Source of the DNA: Terrimonas ferruginea DSM 30193
GTDB lineage: Bacteria; Bacteroidota; Bacteroidia; Chitinophagales; Chitinophagaceae
Length of the DNA stretch: 64,000 bases
Assembly: GCF_000425585.1 (NCBI RefSeq)
Contig: NZ_KE384401.1
Location: forward strand, 124,001-188,000
Direction of reading: 5' to 3'
The notes under the pieces were generated by a model. That model worked only from the letters and a program-made list of their open reading frames with translations, ran no database searches and was not told the DNA's origin. Positions 43,444 to 52,393 of this stretch are shown in pieces (the first letter of the stretch is position 1; the number at the start of each line of letters is the position of its first letter). The position numbers and the translations under genes were made by a program.

Positions 43444-44265
43444 TTACGGCAATTCAAGTGGATTGGTAAAGCGTGCGATGGCGTTTTTAGTATTTTCTAC
43501 CACCTGGTCTGTCATTTCCTGCGAAACCTTGATTAAATCCTGCTCGTACATCTGGGCCGGATCCTCTTTTAACTTATCAGCGTAAGCATTGAATGCTTCT
43601 TTGGTGGGGAAATTCTGCATATACATGCCTTTCCATTTGGCCAGCATGGCAACCCTTGGTTTTTTTTCAATGGAAGTGACGGTGAATTTGTGTTGTTGCC
43701 GGTTGTCGTAAATAGCAAGAATAAGACCTGGTAATCCATAAAATTTGTAAGGCCCGTCGGCGATGGCAATGTCGGGCGTGTACCAGGCAATATAATCTCT
43801 GCCCGCAAAGGAGGTGGTTGCTTTTTTACATGCATAACCGGCAATCGAGTCCTCACCCTCTTCCAATTGCCAGTTGAATACGGGAAGGGTTTCATGGTAA
43901 CTCGCGCGCTTGACACCGAAAGCCGTTGCATAGTGCATTTGCCTTTCCGGATGTTCTTTGAATATTTTGTACTGGATTTGTGGCCGTGGCATTCTTGGCA
44001 TCATCGGCGGGGAGGAACTCTTCTTCATCAATTCATCCATAACATAGATGACCGAGTCACGTTGGAAAAGTTTGTAGCTGCAAAAGTTTGAGTACAACGG
44101 CCCGGCCTCCAGTAGCATGTCTTCGGTAACGACAATGGTGGAATCCTTTTTGTCGGGTTGAAAAGTATAATCGTAGGTAACTCTGTAGTCGTATTGCACC
44201 AGTTGCTCTATCTGGGCATGCAGCTTTGCGCAAATGAAGAGTGGCAGCAGTAAAAAGAATTTCAT
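43444..44265 (-). CDS. GLPGLI-family exported protein (module 1)
   Basis: 273 residues from ATG 44265 with a signal peptide (MKFFLLLPLFICAKLHAQ). The family motif is exact: YKFYGLPGLILAIYDNRQQH, with ACKKATTSFAGRDYIAWYTP upstream, as in TIGR01200 proteins. The function of this Bacteroidota-specific exported family is unknown. It lies between a propeller-like lipoprotein and an M23 peptidase, an arrangement partly repeated at 56.6-62.1 kb. Confidence 0.88.
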   Translation of the reverse strand: MKFFLLLPLFICAKLHAQIEQLVQYDYRVTYDYTFQPDKKDSTIVVTEDMLLEAGPLYSNFCSYKLFQRDSVIYVMDELMKKSSSPPMMPRMPRPQIQYKIFKEHPERQMHYATAFGVKRASYHETLPVFNWQLEEGEDSIAGYACKKATTSFAGRDYIAWYTPDIAIADGPYKFYGLPGLILAIYDNRQQHKFTVTSIEKKPRVAMLAKWKGMYMQNFPTKEAFNAYADKLKEDPAQMYEQDLIKVSQEMTDQVVENTKNAIARFTNPLELP

Positions 44266-44328
44266 AAGCAGAGATTGTGGTGGCAATAAAACTATTGGTC
44301 TTTGCGCGTAAAGCAAGGTTAATTATGG

Positions 44329-45345
44329 TTAAAAAATGGCGGAAGGTTCAAAGGTTAGAATGTCAATATTTCCTTCGTTAATGACAATAAGTGCCGATTT
44401 TTGTTGAGTTTTTAAAGCGTCTTTGGAAGCAATAGAACTCATTAATCCAGACCATAAGATCTGCTTTTTTGTATCCGTCTTTACCGGGTGCCTGTCGAAG
44501 AAACGAAGGCCTTTGGTTGATAGCACCTGACGTTTATATAAGCGGTTGTTTTTATGGACGACAATATAGTTTATACTATCATCGTTTAAAAGTGAGTAAA
44601 GACTATCGTCTTTAACAAAGGAGGCAAGGGGTAATGTACCATCCGGACCTTCATACTTAACGACACCTTTTCTGCTGGAGGGTCCATTTTTCAGACTGTC
44701 AACAGACAGATACCAGTTATTGGATGTTTTTAGTTCCTCGTCTGTTATTTTATATAATTGAGAAGGGTCATCGATAACGAGATAACTCATACGCCTCCCC
44801 ATGTGTTGTAGGCTGATGCCTGCAACATATCTGCCTTTGTATAACAATACCTGATCGGGACATGTTGCCGGATAAGAATAGACAATGTCTGTGTTTTTGT
44901 TGCGGAAGAAAATAGCGCCGCCAAATTCTCCTGCACAACTACCGTCCACTTCGTACAAACTATCGGTATAAAGAGGATGGTAATAGTTGTGCCTCCGGGG
45001 TAAATATGACAGGAGGTTGAAGGCCGTGTCGATAATGAAGACTTTGTTTTTGATGAAGGCGAAAAGGGTATCGTTATAAGTGAACAGGCTTGTTAATGCA
45101 TAACTGTTCAGGCGGTTTTCTATAGATGTATTACGCTGATAGTTTGAGTCAAGTACAACCATTTTTTTATTTTCCTGCAAGCAGAGAAGGTAGTTGTTCA
45201 GATAACCCACACTGGATATAGTAGCGTCTGTTTTGATAAAAAAATTACGAGAATGGAGAACTGATGTATTTAATGACACCTTTTCAGGATTGTTACACGA
45301 ATAAAAGCAAATAAGCAAAAAGGGAATAACTAATCGGCAATGCAT
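44329..45345 (-). CDS. Propeller-like lipoprotein of unknown function (module 1)
   Basis: 338 residues from ATG 45345: a lipoprotein signal (MHCRLVIPFLLICFYSC, lipid-attachment Cys near residue 17), followed by short repeated beta motifs (SYALTSLFTYNDTLFAFIKN, KVFIIDTAFNLLSYLPRR) suggesting a beta-propeller related to the BF3164-like lipoprotein at 60999-62060. No family can be named with confidence. Envelope-attached. It lies 63 bases upstream of the GLPGLI gene and probably shares its transcript. Confidence 0.7.
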   Translation of the reverse strand: MHCRLVIPFLLICFYSCNNPEKVSLNTSVLHSRNFFIKTDATISSVGYLNNYLLCLQENKKMVVLDSNYQRNTSIENRLNSYALTSLFTYNDTLFAFIKNKVFIIDTAFNLLSYLPRRHNYYHPLYTDSLYEVDGSCAGEFGGAIFFRNKNTDIVYSYPATCPDQVLLYKGRYVAGISLQHMGRRMSYLVIDDPSQLYKITDEELKTSNNWYLSVDSLKNGPSSRKGVVKYEGPDGTLPLASFVKDDSLYSLLNDDSINYIVVHKNNRLYKRQVLSTKGLRFFDRHPVKTDTKKQILWSGLMSSIASKDALKTQQKSALIVINEGNIDILTFEPSAIF

Positions 45346-45558
45346 GTTGATTGTGGCTTGAATGATTAACGACTCCTCCAGGAGTTTATTATGTATAACG
45401 GCAAAATATTCATGCAAATCCGAACAATCCATCTAGCCAATTTGTATTCTTACAAAGGCCCGGCTTTCAATCTTTTCTTTCAAAAATTTATTGGCATCAT
45501 AAGTACAATGAGGCACGGCAATTGGTGTACTTTTCTTCCTCATCAGCCAATAAATTTT

Positions 45559-48138
45559 ATGTCTTCATTTGTTTCAACGTTTGCACAACTCGACAAAACT
45601 CAGCTCGCTTTAGCCGGTGGTAAAGCAGCCAATCTGGGCGAACTCTCTGCCATCAAAGGAATCAAAGTACCCGAAGGGTTTTGCGTAACAACGGAAGCGT
45701 ATCGAAAAGTTATAGACACACCGCAAGTGCAACAATTATTGCATGAACTCAGTTCTGCCGACGATCATCAACAACTCAAAGGGATTAGTAAACAAATACG
45801 CGACACAGTCGAAGCGATCGTTATTCCGGATGAAATCGTCGCAGCGATTAACGAACAACTGACGGTGGGGAAAGCTTATGCCATCCGCTCAAGCGCCACG
45901 GCCGAGGACCTGCCCTCCGCCTCTTTTGCCGGACAACAGGATACTTATTTGAATATCATTGGTAAAGATGAGATCATCAAACATGTCAGCCGATGCTGGG
46001 CTTCGTTGTTTACGGAGCGGGCTGTCATCTACCGCAACCAAAACGGATTCGATCATCGTAAAGTGCAATTGGCTGTCATCGTTCAACAAATGGTAATGCC
46101 GCAGGTAGCAGGAACCATGTTTACGGCTGATCCGGTTACGGGTAACAGGAAGGTTTTGTCCATCGATGCAAGTTTCGGATTGGGAGAAGCATTGGTGTCC
46201 GGATTGGTAAACGCTGATAACTTTAAAGTCCGTGAAGGCCGGATCATCGATAAAAAGATTTCGAAGAAAACAATGGCTGTTAATCCATTGAAAGACGGCG
46301 GAACCGCAGTAAATCAAATCCCGGCACAGCAACAAAATCTTCCGTCGCTTTCAGACGGACAGGTATTGCAACTTGAGCAGGCCGGCAGAACGATTGAAGC
46401 GCATTTTGGTAGTCCGCAGGATATCGAGTGGTGCATACAAGATGATCAACTTTATATTGTGCAAAGCCGTCCCATCACCACCCTGTTTCCCATTCCAATA
46501 GTGAAAGATGATCAAAAACATGTGTATATATCTGTTGGTCATCAGCAGATGATGACGGATGTGATGCTGCCATTGGGCATTTCCTTCCGGCAACTCATTA
46601 CGCCCCGTCCGATGTATGCAGCGGGCGGAAGAATGTTCGTGGATATTGCGCAGGCACTGGCCATACCCGCTCTGCATAAAACGATGATCGACACGATGGG
46701 GCAATTTGATTTGTTGATAAAAGATGCCCTGGTGACATTGCTGGACCGAAACGATTTTATTCAGGTAAAACAAGAAGATCCCGGAGAGGAGAAAGTCATC
46801 TCAACCGAAGGCTATCGCAATAAACTAAAGAATGAGCCGGTCATTGCCAGGCAACTGATTAAAAAAGCTGAGGCGGAAGTTGCTGCATTGAAACAAAAAC
46901 TAAACGGCCAATCCGGAACCACAATGCTTGATATCATCCGGGAAGACCTGCATCTGCTGGTAAAGACAATCGGTGATCCGCAAAGTATGACATTGATCCT
47001 GTCAGCGATGGATGCAAGTGTGTGGCTTAATGAAAAGATGAAAGAGTGGCTGGGAGAAAAAAATGTCGCCGATATTCTTACACAGTCCGCACCGAACAAT
47101 ATCACATCAGAAATGGGACTTGAACTTTTACAGGTGGCAGACTTGATACGTCCGCATGCCGCAGTAATCACTTATCTGCAGGAAATCAAAGACGACAATT
47201 TTTTAGCCGGACTACCGGCTATCGAAGGGGGTGTTGCTGCGCGGGAGGCAATAGAAGGTTACCTGGATAAATACGGCATGCGCTGCACGGGCGAGATCGA
47301 CATCACGCGGACGCGCTGGAGCGAGAAGCCACTGACATTGGTACCGCTTATCCTGAGTAATATCCGCAACCTGCCGCCGGGGGAAGGTTACCGGAGGTTT
47401 GAGCAGGGACTGAAGCAGTCACGCAATAAAGAACGGGAAATACTCTCCCGGTTGGCAGACCTGCCGGATGCTGAACAAAAGATCGAAGAAACGAAACGCA
47501 TGATCGGGCTGGTGCGCACCTTTGCCGGATACCGCGAGTATCCCAAGTATCACCTGGTACACTGTTATTTCATTTACAAACAGGCTTTATTGCAGGAAGC
47601 GGACCGGTTGATAAAAGCCGGTGTGTTGAAGGATAAACGGGATATTTATTACCTAAACTATGAAGAATTATACGAAGTGGTGCGTACGCAACAACTGAAT
47701 TATCAACTCATCGATGAACGAAAGCAGGAGTATAAAAACTATGAAAAGCTTACGTCGCCACGCATTATGACGTCGGAGGGTGAGGTGATCAATGGCCGGT
47801 ATAACCGCGAAGGCGTTCCGCCGGATGCGTTGGCGGGACTGGCCGTTTCATCGGGTATTATCGAAGGAAGAGCGCGAGTGATCATGAACATGGAGGAAGC
47901 CGGTCTGGAAGAAGGGGATATTCTTGTAACAGCCTTTACCGATCCGAGCTGGACGCCTTTGTTTGTGCTGATAAAAGGCCTCGTGACCGAAGTGGGTGGA
48001 TTAATGACACACGGGTCGGTGATCGCGCGTGAATATGGATTGCCCGCTGTTGTGGGCGTGGAGCACGCAACGCAATTGATCAAAGATGGTCAGCGGATAC
48101 GCGTGAATGGAACGGAAGGATGGGTAGAGTTGTTGTAA
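45559..48138 (+). CDS. rph: Rifampin phosphotransferase-like enzyme (PEP synthase/PPDK superfamily)
   Basis: 859 residues from ATG 45559. The frame stays open upstream to 45391 but has no family-like sequence there. The N-terminal ATP-grasp part has LALAGGKAANLGELSAIKGI, VPEGFCVTTEAYRKV, AIRSSATAEDLPSASFAGQQ and IEWCIQDDQLYIVQSRPITT. A middle domain follows (HVYISVGHQQMMTDVMLPLG). The C-terminal phosphohistidine domain has MTHGSVIAREYGLPAV with catalytic His818. Segment order and length (about 865) match RPH enzymes that phosphorylate rifampin at C21, using ATP to give AMP and Pi. Cytoplasmic. It faces a membrane protein convergently; no operon partner. Confidence 0.85.
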   Translation: MSSFVSTFAQLDKTQLALAGGKAANLGELSAIKGIKVPEGFCVTTEAYRKVIDTPQVQQLLHELSSADDHQQLKGISKQIRDTVEAIVIPDEIVAAINEQLTVGKAYAIRSSATAEDLPSASFAGQQDTYLNIIGKDEIIKHVSRCWASLFTERAVIYRNQNGFDHRKVQLAVIVQQMVMPQVAGTMFTADPVTGNRKVLSIDASFGLGEALVSGLVNADNFKVREGRIIDKKISKKTMAVNPLKDGGTAVNQIPAQQQNLPSLSDGQVLQLEQAGRTIEAHFGSPQDIEWCIQDDQLYIVQSRPITTLFPIPIVKDDQKHVYISVGHQQMMTDVMLPLGISFRQLITPRPMYAAGGRMFVDIAQALAIPALHKTMIDTMGQFDLLIKDALVTLLDRNDFIQVKQEDPGEEKVISTEGYRNKLKNEPVIARQLIKKAEAEVAALKQKLNGQSGTTMLDIIREDLHLLVKTIGDPQSMTLILSAMDASVWLNEKMKEWLGEKNVADILTQSAPNNITSEMGLELLQVADLIRPHAAVITYLQEIKDDNFLAGLPAIEGGVAAREAIEGYLDKYGMRCTGEIDITRTRWSEKPLTLVPLILSNIRNLPPGEGYRRFEQGLKQSRNKEREILSRLADLPDAEQKIEETKRMIGLVRTFAGYREYPKYHLVHCYFIYKQALLQEADRLIKAGVLKDKRDIYYLNYEELYEVVRTQQLNYQLIDERKQEYKNYEKLTSPRIMTSEGEVINGRYNREGVPPDALAGLAVSSGIIEGRARVIMNMEEAGLEEGDILVTAFTDPSWTPLFVLIKGLVTEVGGLMTHGSVIAREYGLPAVVGVEHATQLIKDGQRIRVNGTEGWVELL

Positions 48139-48141
48139 GTG

Positions 48142-48642
48142 TTAGTGGTCCTTCAACAACTCCTGCAATGCTTTCTTACTTTCACCATACTGTCTGCTCA
48201 CGCCAAGAAGGATCAGTAAGCCGACACCTGTGCCCACACCGATTATCGGCCATCCCCAGGAATAATAGCTGATCGTGTTCCAGGCCTTACGTGCAATAAA
48301 AAAGCACAGTACTATCGGTATGGCCATAAAGAAAAGGATACCGAACATTTCGCTGAAGGAGGCAACAGCTTTCAGCGATCCCCGTTCGCCGGTGGTATGA
48401 TTAACGGAGGCTATCACGTTCCAGTTTTCATCTACGGCAATCGATACAACATGCTCCTCATAGATAAGATTTTTGAAATCGCCTATCGTGCATTCATAAG
48501 GCACGCCCGAAAATTTAGCTACGGTAACATGATGATTATTTCGTGTACGCGCAGGATCGGCAATTTCCTGCGGACGCCTCGTGCGGGCTTGTTTTTGTTG
48601 TTGTACGGAAATAACCTGAACGTTGCGGTAGATGGTATACAT
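48142..48642 (-). CDS. Two-TM membrane protein, unknown function
   Basis: 166 residues. An N-terminal soluble part (KFSGVPYECTIGDFKNLIYE) is followed by two membrane helices (FGILFFMAIPIVLCFFIA; GWPIIGVGTGVGLLILLG) and a short Lys/Glu tail. I do not recognise the family. It converges with rph, with three bases between the stops. Confidence 0.6.
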   Translation of the reverse strand: MYTIYRNVQVISVQQQKQARTRRPQEIADPARTRNNHHVTVAKFSGVPYECTIGDFKNLIYEEHVVSIAVDENWNVIASVNHTTGERGSLKAVASFSEMFGILFFMAIPIVLCFFIARKAWNTISYYSWGWPIIGVGTGVGLLILLGVSRQYGESKKALQELLKDH

Positions 48643-48756
48643 GATTGCATCTGAATGGGATGACTAAATTACGAAAAGGGACCACGAATACCTCGTGATG
48701 CCAGAATTGATCAAAAAAGAAAATATCTTTCGCAAAATCGAAATTTCAAATATATT

Positions 48757-48777
48757 TGCAACTGATATTTAGTTGCA
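48757..48777. promoter_or_regulatory. Inverted repeat upstream of hicAB (candidate operator)
   Basis: TGCAACT (48757-48763), GATATTT spacer, AGTTGCA (48771-48777), lying 57 bases before hicA. TATTTTTG at 48783-48790, directly downstream, resembles a -7 element. HicB proteins with an RHH domain usually bind such a site and repress their own operon. Confidence 0.5.
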
Positions 48778-48833
48778 GTTTATATTTTTGGAACGGTATC
48801 TAAGCGACTGAGAGGGAATAAATACCGTTTTTA

Positions 48834-49097
48834 ATGGCAAAAATTGACAAGCTAATAGCAAGACTATTGGTAAAACCTGCTGATTTTACCTGGAACGAAT
48901 TGTTGAAAGTTTTAAATCATTTTGGATATAAAGAAATGACAACAGGTAAAACCAGTGGTTCAAGGAGGAAGTTCGTCGATGAGAATAACTTCATTATTAA
49001 TATTCACAAACCCCATCCGGGAAATGTAGTTAAGCACTATGTGATAAATCAAATAATTCAACACTTAAAAGAAAAAATGAAAATTAAAGATGAATGA
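48834..49097 (+). CDS. hicA: HicA-family toxin
   Basis: 87 residues: WNELLKVLNHFGYKEM, then TSGSRRKFVDENNFIINIHK and PHPGNVVKHYVINQIIQHL, the dsRBD-like HicA fold. In many HicA toxins a catalytic His sits in G-S-H-x-x-[FY]. Here the sequence is GSRRKF, so that His is Arg, while HKPHPG stays. This GSR subgroup often pairs with longer HicB proteins; mRNA-cleaving activity is expected by family but not shown. It overlaps hicB by eight bases. Confidence 0.85.
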   Translation: MAKIDKLIARLLVKPADFTWNELLKVLNHFGYKEMTTGKTSGSRRKFVDENNFIINIHKPHPGNVVKHYVINQIIQHLKEKMKIKDE

Positions 49098-49452
49098 TGT
49101 GCTTGAATATAAAGGGTACTTAGGCGAAATCCGGTTTAGCAATGAGGATGAGATTTTCTATGGTAAAATTGTTGGAATCAATGATCTCGTAAATTTTGAG
49201 GGCAATTCCGTTAAGCAGCTAAAAAAAGCATTTCGTGATGCTGTAGATGACTATCTGCAAACCTGTGAGGTTTTAGGAAAAGAACCCGACAAAACTTATA
49301 AGGGAAGTTTTAATGTTCGGATATCCTCAGAACTTCACCGTGAGGCGGCCCGGTACGCAATTTCGAATGGAATGTCCTTAAATGATTTTGTAAGATATGC
49401 CCTTGACTATACAGTAACGAGGCGCCTGGCACCAGGCGCCTCAAGCCGTTAA
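49090..49452 (+). CDS. hicB: HicB-family antitoxin with ribbon-helix-helix domain
   Basis: 120 residues. The N-terminal HicB fold is LEYKGYLGEIRFSNEDEIFY and GKIVGINDLVNFEGNSVKQL, a degraded RNase H-like domain. The C-terminal RHH DNA-binding part is KGSFNVRISSELHREAARYA and GMSLNDFVRYALDYTV. It neutralises the upstream HicA and should bind the operator upstream. The two are coupled by an eight-base overlap. Confidence 0.87.
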   Translation: MNDVLEYKGYLGEIRFSNEDEIFYGKIVGINDLVNFEGNSVKQLKKAFRDAVDDYLQTCEVLGKEPDKTYKGSFNVRISSELHREAARYAISNGMSLNDFVRYALDYTVTRRLAPGASSR

Positions 49453-49467
49453 ACAATAGTAAGTTGC

Positions 49468-51711
49468 TTACTCCTTCAACGCCATCAACAACAGGTCCGT
49501 CATGTCGTACCTGGGAAAATCTCCGTGGTTACCCAGCAATACAATACATGTTTGTGTTTCCGGCACCATCACAAACATACTGTAGTAACCAACATCGGTT
49601 CCCGGATGATACCAGATCGAATAGTTTTTAGAAGCGCTGAAAGCTTTTTCATCTTTCATCCAGCCGTATCCGTACCAGGCATCCCAGTCGGTATAAGCAA
49701 ACCGCGGCGCCAGCATGCTATCCGTAAGCGACTTCGAAATCAATTGATGATTATAAACAGCCAATGCCCATTTTCCCATATCAGTAACAGTGGATGATAT
49801 ACCACCTGCACCGGCCATATTTTCCAATGGATATAAAACCTCGGGTGAACCCATCCAATAACCCCGCGAATTAATAGCCGTATCTGCAAATGCCGTTTCC
49901 TGCATTTCCACTGGTTTGAAAATGCGTTCTTCCAATGCCTGCTTCCAGCCCGTGCCGGTAATCCTTTCTGCAACAGCAGCCAGCAAAAGATAACCTGTAT
50001 TGCTATACCGGAAAGCCGTTCCGGGTTCAAACTCCAATGAATCACTTCCAAATTTTTCGATCAGTTCCTGCAGCGGATACCGTTTCTGCACCATGGCTGA
50101 CAATGATTCAGCCGACCGGCTATAACTTGGTATCCCCGAACTATGACTGAGTAATTGCTCCAACGTCACCCGACCATGTACATATCCCGGCAGCCAGGTG
50201 CCAATGGTATCGGTGAGATGACATTTGTTTTCCTGCACCAACTGCATCAGCAATACTGCTGTGAATGTTTTTGAGGCAGACCCGATCCTGAATTGCGTAT
50301 GTATGTCATTGGGCTGGCCGCCAACGCGCGACAAACCATATCCTTTTTGTAAAATCGATTGTCCTTTGTGGTTGATGAGCACGCTACCGTTGAACAATCC
50401 GTTACGGTGATAATAACTTATTATGGAATCAATGCGTGGTTCGGCTTGCTTTGGGAGCTTCTTCCATTTGGCGAGCAATTGATTTTTCAGGCGGTTGCTC
50501 TCATTCTTCGCTTCGATGGTGGCGGCGATTTCTTCCGCATTGTAGTCCGCGAGCAGGATATTGTAATCTTTCCAGAAATCAGCACCGCTTTTTTGCTGCT
50601 GCGATTCGATGAAACGGTTATTACCCAACGTCTCTTTTGCAGCGAAGGAACTTACTCCCGCAGTGTCGATTCCGGTAATGATATAATCTACGCGAACATC
50701 AGCATTGAAATCATAGTTTCGTCCCTTGCTCCGGAAGCGGAGCGTATTATCGTTGCGCACACGGGCCAGTATCCATTTGCCTGAGATGGACTGATACTCG
50801 ACAGACAGATCGTCCCTGTTGATATCGATATGCATGCCCATCACTTTCAGCAAGGCCCGCTCTGCAGCCGATCCGTATTTTGCATAAGCAATGCCTTTCG
50901 GGCTTCTGCCCAGTTTTATGCCAACGATAGCTTCCGTTTCCACATCTATATAAAGAATGCCTTTAAACAATGATTCTTTCAATCCGTCTTTTTGATCAAA
51001 AGCTATCTGGTGAGCCGGTTGCCCATTCACGGTAGTCCGTTTCAGAAAGCGGAAGATATGTTTCTTCAAACCTGATTTGTCCAATAAATCGGATTGATCG
51101 AAGTCGCGGATGATATCATACTTATACAAGCCTTTGGGATTGAGACCCAGATCTATTCCATGCGAGCCTTTGTCGTCTTGTATCGAACGCATCTGCGACA
51201 AACGGAACTGGTTCGTTTTTGAAGAAGAATAACCGGGATTAAAAATATCAAATACGGCTTCGGACAGCATGAGGTGTTCATCACTTTTTTTGGTATGTAC
51301 GCGATAGAAGCCGTGTGTAATATGCGGAGTCTGCCAATAGTTTTCCGGGATTTTATCAACCGCTCTTTTTACGAGATCCAGTGCGGTTATATTGGTGATG
51401 GTTACTGTTTCCAATGTGGCTTCGGCAGGCGTCATCGGTATGCTGAAGTTCTCCTTGTTTTTTATGGCTATACGTTGTTCGGCGTAGCCGATAAAAGAAA
51501 CCACCAGCGAATCGCTGTTCGATCTTCCCGGCCATGTCAGGCGGAACAAACCTTTTTCATTGGTGAAAGTACCGGTGCCATTTTTGTTGAGGCGAACGGA
51601 GGCAAAAGCGAGCGGCTCACCTTTTTCATTGGTTACTTTACCGGAAACAACTTCCTGTCCGAAGGCGAAAGACGGAAGAATCAGCAGGAGCAGTAGTTTA
51701 ACGAATGGCAT
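49468..51711 (-). CDS. Serine beta-lactamase-family hydrolase fused to an N-terminal CarboxypepD_reg-like domain
   Basis: 747 residues with a signal peptide (MPFVKLLLLLILPSFAFGQ). Residues about 20-100 form a CarboxypepD_reg-like domain (KGEPLAFASVRLNKNGTG). A middle region (about 110-390) of unknown fold follows. The C-terminal class C/DD-peptidase-like domain (about 430-745) has SASK (IGSASKTFTAVLL), YSN (FRYSNTGYLLLAA) and a late HPG (WYHPGTDVGY) in place of KTG. This matches serine hydrolases that act on peptides or esters. Resistance cannot be inferred. The gene is followed by no operon partner. Confidence 0.82.
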   Translation of the reverse strand: MPFVKLLLLLILPSFAFGQEVVSGKVTNEKGEPLAFASVRLNKNGTGTFTNEKGLFRLTWPGRSNSDSLVVSFIGYAEQRIAIKNKENFSIPMTPAEATLETVTITNITALDLVKRAVDKIPENYWQTPHITHGFYRVHTKKSDEHLMLSEAVFDIFNPGYSSSKTNQFRLSQMRSIQDDKGSHGIDLGLNPKGLYKYDIIRDFDQSDLLDKSGLKKHIFRFLKRTTVNGQPAHQIAFDQKDGLKESLFKGILYIDVETEAIVGIKLGRSPKGIAYAKYGSAAERALLKVMGMHIDINRDDLSVEYQSISGKWILARVRNDNTLRFRSKGRNYDFNADVRVDYIITGIDTAGVSSFAAKETLGNNRFIESQQQKSGADFWKDYNILLADYNAEEIAATIEAKNESNRLKNQLLAKWKKLPKQAEPRIDSIISYYHRNGLFNGSVLINHKGQSILQKGYGLSRVGGQPNDIHTQFRIGSASKTFTAVLLMQLVQENKCHLTDTIGTWLPGYVHGRVTLEQLLSHSSGIPSYSRSAESLSAMVQKRYPLQELIEKFGSDSLEFEPGTAFRYSNTGYLLLAAVAERITGTGWKQALEERIFKPVEMQETAFADTAINSRGYWMGSPEVLYPLENMAGAGGISSTVTDMGKWALAVYNHQLISKSLTDSMLAPRFAYTDWDAWYGYGWMKDEKAFSASKNYSIWYHPGTDVGYYSMFVMVPETQTCIVLLGNHGDFPRYDMTDLLLMALKE

Positions 51712-51752
51712 GCACCAAAGATATTGGTGCGGGTGTTAAAGGAGTGTCAAAC

Positions 51753-51780
51753 AAAAAGCCGGATCACGATCCGGCTTTTT
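51753..51780. terminator. Bidirectional terminator
   Basis: AAAAAGCCGGATC pairs with GATCCGGCTTTTT (51753-51765 and 51768-51780), a strong GC stem flanked by A- and T-runs. On the minus strand it follows the stop at 51800 (the 51800-52270 gene). Confidence 0.8.
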
Positions 51781-51799
51781 GTTTATAAAAAATAAGTTC

Positions 51800-52270
51800 T
51801 CAGAATCTTTCGCTTTTTGCGGTCTGCAACGCGCGTGCATCGCTGATGCCCTTGACAAGTGTTACCAGGATGGCAATCTTAACAAAGATGCCACGGACCA
51901 TATTGGTGATAAAGCCTTCTGCTCCCCAATCGAAATAGCCGATCAGACCGGAAATAATGATAAACAGGAGGAAAACGATCAGCCCCGTTACCACGGCGGT
52001 GTAAGGTTTTTTCCGCGTCCATAATCCTAATGCGACGAAGACGGCTGCTTCAAATAGGGCGATGCCGAATATCTGCGGATCAAAGCCGTAACCGAGCCGG
52101 AACATGATCAGCATTTCCCCGGCGAAGATCAGGCCGCCGGCCCAGAACAGCGCATTACGGGCTTTTTTTACACCTAATTCATAACCTTCTATCTCGATCT
52201 GCCGAATCTCGTTCATGTGGTCGGCCAGCACGGTTTTTTCTTCGTTCGGATTCGTTTGCTCAGGGTTCAT
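51800..52270 (-). CDS. Multi-TM membrane protein, unknown function
   Basis: 156 residues. The cytoplasmic N-terminus (ADHMNEIRQIEIEGYELGVK) is followed by four hydrophobic helices (ALFWAGGLIFAGEMLIMFRL; IFGIALFEAAVFVALGLW; AVVTGLIVFLLFIIISGLIG; GIFVKIAILVTLVKGI). Typical of small Bacteroidota membrane proteins; no named family. Divergent from the PadR operon. Confidence 0.68.
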   Translation of the reverse strand: MNPEQTNPNEEKTVLADHMNEIRQIEIEGYELGVKKARNALFWAGGLIFAGEMLIMFRLGYGFDPQIFGIALFEAAVFVALGLWTRKKPYTAVVTGLIVFLLFIIISGLIGYFDWGAEGFITNMVRGIFVKIAILVTLVKGISDARALQTAKSERF

Positions 52271-52340
52271 TGGGTTGGTCTTTTTGTTTCAGGAAAGGTA
52301 GGCAATTTACTTTCTAAGGCCGCGGGCCGGAATACCTAGA

Positions 52341-52377
52341 AAAAAGTAATACATCGTAATGCGATGTATTACTTTTT
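52341..52377. promoter_or_regulatory. 16-bp inverted repeat upstream of the PadR gene (candidate PadR operator)
   Basis: AAAAAGTAATACATCG (52341-52356), TAATG, CGATGTATTACTTTTT (52362-52377), ending 16 bases before the PadR start. Its TACATnnnnnnnnnATGTA core resembles PadR-type binding sites. It could alternatively act as a leader hairpin or bidirectional terminator. Confidence 0.55.
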
Positions 52378-52393
52378 TTATTTACTTCGTATT

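Noticed and set aside
45391-45558. N-terminal extension of rph
   Set aside because: The 56 extra residues are not similar to any RPH region; ATG 45559 gives the family N-terminus.
45346-45558. Rifamycin-associated element upstream of rph
   Set aside because: The known actinobacterial inverted repeat is not present; only a short CTCC/GGAG hairpin was seen.
52364-52393. ATG start of the PadR gene
   Set aside because: It would lie within the inverted repeat, and GTG 52394 matches the usual family beginning.
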